From Leptospira ryugenii (GTDB lineage Bacteria > Spirochaetota > Leptospiria > Leptospirales > Leptospiraceae), in assembly GCF_003114855.1 (NCBI RefSeq), contig NZ_BFBB01000005.1, positions 85,118 through 149,117 of the forward strand: a stretch of 64,000 bases of DNA. Reading direction: 5' to 3'. The notes beneath the pieces were generated by a model. It made no database searches. It saw nothing but the letters and a program-made list of their open reading frames with translations, and was not told the DNA's origin. Numbering within the stretch: position 1 is the first letter of the stretch; every line of letters begins with the position of its first letter. This document shows positions 60,912 to 64,000 of this stretch, in pieces. Both the position numbers and the translations under genes were made by a program.

Positions 60912-62318
60912 TTAAAATTGGAAATAAAAGAATTCTTGTTTTTCAAATGGGGCGACTAAACAAAAAACTAAGAATAAGATACTCGCCATACTTAAGAATA
61001 CATAAGGCCTTTCATTTAGGAAGAAATCTACTTCCTTGGTCTGTTTGCTCCCTTGCCAGAGATCAAACAAAAGTAAAGGTAAGCAGTAGAGTGAAACTTG
61101 GAGCCAATTGGAATGTATGTCTGGTAAGGAAAGCAGATTAGAGAAAAGGGAAACCAACTGCTCGGCGCTCTCCACTCGAAATAGCAAAAGTCCGAATGAG
61201 AAACTGAAAAAGGTAAAGAAGATTCCCATCGTTTGAATGAAATAAGAACTTCCAATGTAAGATAAAAATCCTGATACTTTTATCAAATTATAAAGAACAA
61301 TACAAAAGCCAAGATACAAACCCCAAATCAAGTATCCATAAGTAGCACCATGCCAAAGACCTCCCAATAGCCAAACAATCATTATGTTGACATTTTGCAG
61401 CACAAAACCCTTTTGGTTTCCACCCAAAGGGATGTATACATAATCACGAAGCCAAGTAGATAAAGAAATATGCCAGCGTTTCCAAAACTCAGAGGGATTA
61501 GAGGAAAAAAAAGGTCTGTGGAAATTATTCATGAGCTGGAAGCCTAGAATATTTGCGAGACCTCGTGCACAATTTGAATAACCAGAAAAATCTGCATATA
61601 CTTGGAATGCAAATGCAGGTGCCACAATCCATATATATCCACTTCCCCAGGAATCAGTGCGGGAAAGCGATTCATCTACAAACTTCGCAAGCGGATCAGC
61701 TATGGCAGCCTTACAAAATACTCCCCACAGGAATAATGCGATTCCATTGTATACCAACTCACTACTGATACGTCGATTTGATTCCAATTGAGGGATCAAC
61801 GAATTTGGTCTCTCAATGGGACCGGCCAATAGAAGTGGAAAAAAAACATCATACACAGCAAAAGAAACAAAGTTCTTAGTTGCTTGTATTTTTTGGTTCT
61901 TAACTTCTATCAAATAACTAATATTATGAAATGTGTAAAAGGAAATGCCAACCGGTAATAGTATTTCGGGTTTCCAAATAGAAAATGATGTATCTATATT
62001 TTTCAAAATGTCTTCAAGGATTCCGAGTGTAAACATCATATACTTGAAAAAACCAAGTAATGATAGATTGATAACAATCCCAATTGTCGTGGTGCGGCTC
62101 CTAGATTGAGCTTCCGTTTGATTTGAAATTTTCAATCCCCAGAAAAAATTGAAAACTATGGAAGCGAATAGTAGTCCACTCATCTTCCAGTTCCACAAAG
62201 AATAAAAGAAAAGTCCGTATAGTAATAATAGAATATTTTGATGTTGTCTTTTTAGGTATTTATAGACTAAAAAAAAGATAACAAAGCTAAAAACAAATGG
62301 TAAGGAGTTGAACAACAC
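60912..62318 (-). CDS. MBOAT family O-acyltransferase (AlgI/DltB type)
   Basis: 468 residues with about eleven membrane helices. Family markers are GISFYTFHNISYLIEV, LAGPIERPNSLIPQL, FWKRWHISLSTWLRDYVYIPLGG and the catalytic His near 324 in LLGGLWHGATYG. It moves acyl groups, often acetyl, across the inner membrane for transfer to a surface sugar, usually with an SGNH partner; that partner is the next gene. The acceptor is unknown. Confidence 0.93.
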   Translation of the reverse strand: MLFNSLPFVFSFVIFFLVYKYLKRQHQNILLLLYGLFFYSLWNWKMSGLLFASIVFNFFWGLKISNQTEAQSRSRTTTIGIVINLSLLGFFKYMMFTLGILEDILKNIDTSFSIWKPEILLPVGISFYTFHNISYLIEVKNQKIQATKNFVSFAVYDVFFPLLLAGPIERPNSLIPQLESNRRISSELVYNGIALFLWGVFCKAAIADPLAKFVDESLSRTDSWGSGYIWIVAPAFAFQVYADFSGYSNCARGLANILGFQLMNNFHRPFFSSNPSEFWKRWHISLSTWLRDYVYIPLGGNQKGFVLQNVNIMIVWLLGGLWHGATYGYLIWGLYLGFCIVLYNLIKVSGFLSYIGSSYFIQTMGIFFTFFSFSFGLLLFRVESAEQLVSLFSNLLSLPDIHSNWLQVSLYCLPLLLFDLWQGSKQTKEVDFFLNERPYVFLSMASILFLVFCLVAPFEKQEFFYFQF

Positions 62319-62326
62319 AATTCAAA

Positions 62327-64000
62327 CTACGCTTCTTCGATCATTTCCATGAACTGATTTTTATCTTTTGTATCGACTGGGTAAGTTAGGCTCAAAACTC
62401 GATAGGTTGGCTTAAAGGTAGGACTGAAGAATTCTTCTTTTTTACCGATGGATGCTTTGATTTTTTTCATCACAACCTCTGCTTCTTCTCTATCTTTACC
62501 ATGCAATACCACTGCAAATTTTCCCTGGCCGACTCTTGTGAAAAAATCATATTCACTTATCTGTTCTAAAATAGTCTTTCTTAGTAAATCTGCATATCGT
62601 GCAAATTTCCCTGCACCGAAAAGCTGTGTAATCCTCGCGATATTTTGAATTTTAAACATTACGACAGTGAATGAAATTTTAAGGCTCTCCGCCTTCTCAA
62701 TTTCAGATAAAATTCTTGATTCTAAAGGATTAAAAGGATTTCGATAAAGAGCCTCTTTTTCAGAAAGTATTAAGAGATTTGCAAATACAGGAGCCGAAGT
62801 TTCCATAATCGCGACAGCAATATCTCGACTAACATCGGTCCATGGTTTCGATGTTGAATGTACAACGACCATTCCAACTAACCAATTCAGGTTTATTAAA
62901 GGCAAGATGGTAAACTCAGACATAATGGCAAGTTCATCATTCGTAAAAATTGATTTAAGCTCCGAGTCATCTCGAAAATTTTCTAGGCGATAAACTCCCG
63001 AAATATTGGAAATCATTCCAACGATGTCGGAGTCTTTACTCAGTTTAAAATCCTTTGCTCTTTCCGGGAGAATAAAGTTGGATCCGAATACCACATAATC
63101 TGATTGCTTTTCGGAATCTAGAATCAGAAAAGAAAATTGTTTTACGCCGAGTTTTTTCTTGAGATTTTCAGAAAGCAAATCATATGCTTCATCTAACTTT
63201 CGAACAGAGGCAAAATCTCTTGCCGTTTTCAAAACTGATTCATTGATCTCAATAACTTCTTTTAAATGTGATGTCTCCTCAGTCTTTTCTTCCAGTTCAG
63301 AAACTCGTTCAAATACAGATCCGGCAATTTCACCTACAATTTTGACAAATTCCAGATCATCTACGATGTATTCCTCATCATTGATTAGGCGACCAAGTGA
63401 AATCATACCATAACATTTTTCTTTGTGTCTGATCGGTGCGAGGATTTCGGACTCCATTTCTCCCAAGATTTTGGATTCCTTCTCTGGTAATTTTCTCTGC
63501 AAAAGATCACCAGCATACATAACGGTATCCGTTTCCCATAATCTTTGGTACACTTCGTCTCCAGACAAAAATGACCAGTGGTCTTGCAAATCGACACCTT
63601 CCGCATTTAAGGCGTCCCAACGCATGCTATCTTTTTGTGTAGAGCTTAGGATAACGACAGAAGAACAACCGACTTGTCCCATGATGCTATAAGCTAGATT
63701 CTCGAAGAACTCAGCAAAATCCTTGGAGGCCGCAATTTCTTTGGTAATTTCAAAAACGGCTTGGTAGTTTTCGATTCGTTTTTTGGAAGCAATATAACTT
63801 CCCATAGGTGCCGTAGAAAAATCAGATTCATCATCAAAGAGAAACTGTTGTTGAGTGGGCGCTTTATCCTCTTCTACTGGTTGAATGGGTTGTTTTGCCG
63901 CTTCTTTCTTAGCATCGTTTTCCCATTCGTCAAACAAATCAACTTCGGGAAGTGGTGCTTCATCTACAGTCTCTATTAAAGATTCAGGTTCTTCGAGAGA
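62327..64000 (-). CDS. GAF-GAF-GGDEF-like signalling protein (partial)
   Basis: The frame stays open through base 64000, so the start lies outside the window; 557 or more residues are seen. An acidic, Gln-rich leader is followed by two GAF-type sensor domains (about 60-215 and 245-400 of the visible part) joined by a coiled coil. The C-terminal domain has the GGDEF-fold pattern, but the catalytic motif reads RVGQGKF instead of RxGGDEF, so cyclase activity is unlikely. It may bind a nucleotide or act as a receptor. It ends nine bases before the MBOAT gene. Confidence 0.8.
   Translation of the reverse strand, partial: SLEEPESLIETVDEAPLPEVDLFDEWENDAKKEAAKQPIQPVEEDKAPTQQQFLFDDESDFSTAPMGSYIASKKRIENYQAVFEITKEIAASKDFAEFFENLAYSIMGQVGCSSVVILSSTQKDSMRWDALNAEGVDLQDHWSFLSGDEVYQRLWETDTVMYAGDLLQRKLPEKESKILGEMESEILAPIRHKEKCYGMISLGRLINDEEYIVDDLEFVKIVGEIAGSVFERVSELEEKTEETSHLKEVIEINESVLKTARDFASVRKLDEAYDLLSENLKKKLGVKQFSFLILDSEKQSDYVVFGSNFILPERAKDFKLSKDSDIVGMISNISGVYRLENFRDDSELKSIFTNDELAIMSEFTILPLINLNWLVGMVVVHSTSKPWTDVSRDIAVAIMETSAPVFANLLILSEKEALYRNPFNPLESRILSEIEKAESLKISFTVVMFKIQNIARITQLFGAGKFARYADLLRKTILEQISEYDFFTRVGQGKFAVVLHGKDREEAEVVMKKIKASIGKKEEFFSPTFKPTYRVLSLTYPVDTKDKNQFMEMIEEA

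Overview
The window is a gene-dense, low-to-moderate GC chromosomal segment of a spirochaete, almost certainly a Leptospira. The pointers are an OmpL1-type porin, the spirochaete flagellar collar protein FlbB beside fliI and fliJ, many lipoproteins with loose lipoboxes, an MBOAT/DUF1574 acyltransferase pair, and abundant SpoIIE-type phosphatases. I saw no insertion sequence, prophage, CRISPR array, rRNA or tRNA. The only gene-free stretch over 300 bases is 58073-58546, between ompL1 and carA.

Region 1-2600 holds the 3' end of murA, a polyferredoxin, a small Cys/His protein and a propeller-like lipoprotein, with clear intrinsic terminators after murA, the Cys/His protein and the lipoprotein. 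Region 2655-16293 is a motility island. fliI, fliJ and flbB run on the plus strand but are interrupted by a convergent 1046-residue hybrid kinase/phosphatase. A minus-strand operon follows in the order flhF, flhG, a membrane protein, sigma-28, FapA/DUF342, a small protein, a DUF6115-like protein, remA and gmk.

Region 16369-25902 holds tRNA modification (mnmD/mnmC), lipid A (lpxK), histidine synthesis (hisE), a thioredoxin-TPR protein, and a polysaccharide-export cassette (71-residue protein, ABC permease, ABC ATPase, UDP-glucose dehydrogenase), then an outer-membrane barrel. Region 25906-38928 is mostly minus-strand: a HEAT-repeat protein, a response regulator, glycogen phosphorylase, a DUF192 protein, enoyl-CoA hydratase and a membrane phosphatase, then the htrA-aminotransferase-murI-purM group. 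Two plus-strand metallopeptidase lipoproteins sit among these (33582-34610 and 38932-40002).

Region 39989-52814 is the most unusual. It is a compact five-gene minus-strand unit encoding a divergent sigma-like regulator, a STAS antagonist, a 1007-residue AsmA-like protein, a DUF1318 lipoprotein and a 2648-residue lipoprotein with a beta-propeller, long TPR arrays and two CHAT-like segments. The AsmA-like/DUF1318 pairing recalls the E. coli YdbH-YnbE-YdbL inter-membrane lipid bridge. Here the YnbE and YdbL parts may be merged in one lipoprotein and coupled to a giant surface or periplasmic partner. This is the best candidate for an undescribed system.

Region 52918-64000 has NhaC and Nramp-like transporters, ompL1 with a downstream lipoprotein, carA, a DUF5808-like protein, the DUF1574/MBOAT pair and a GAF-GAF-GGDEF-like protein cut by the window edge. 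Signalling is heavily represented: kinase-REC-phosphatase fusion, REC, second phosphatase, STAS, sigma-28, sigma-like factor and GAF/GGDEF. A 13-base palindromic motif (TTATGTCACATAA type) lies upstream of fliI, between flhF and mnmD, and upstream of carA.
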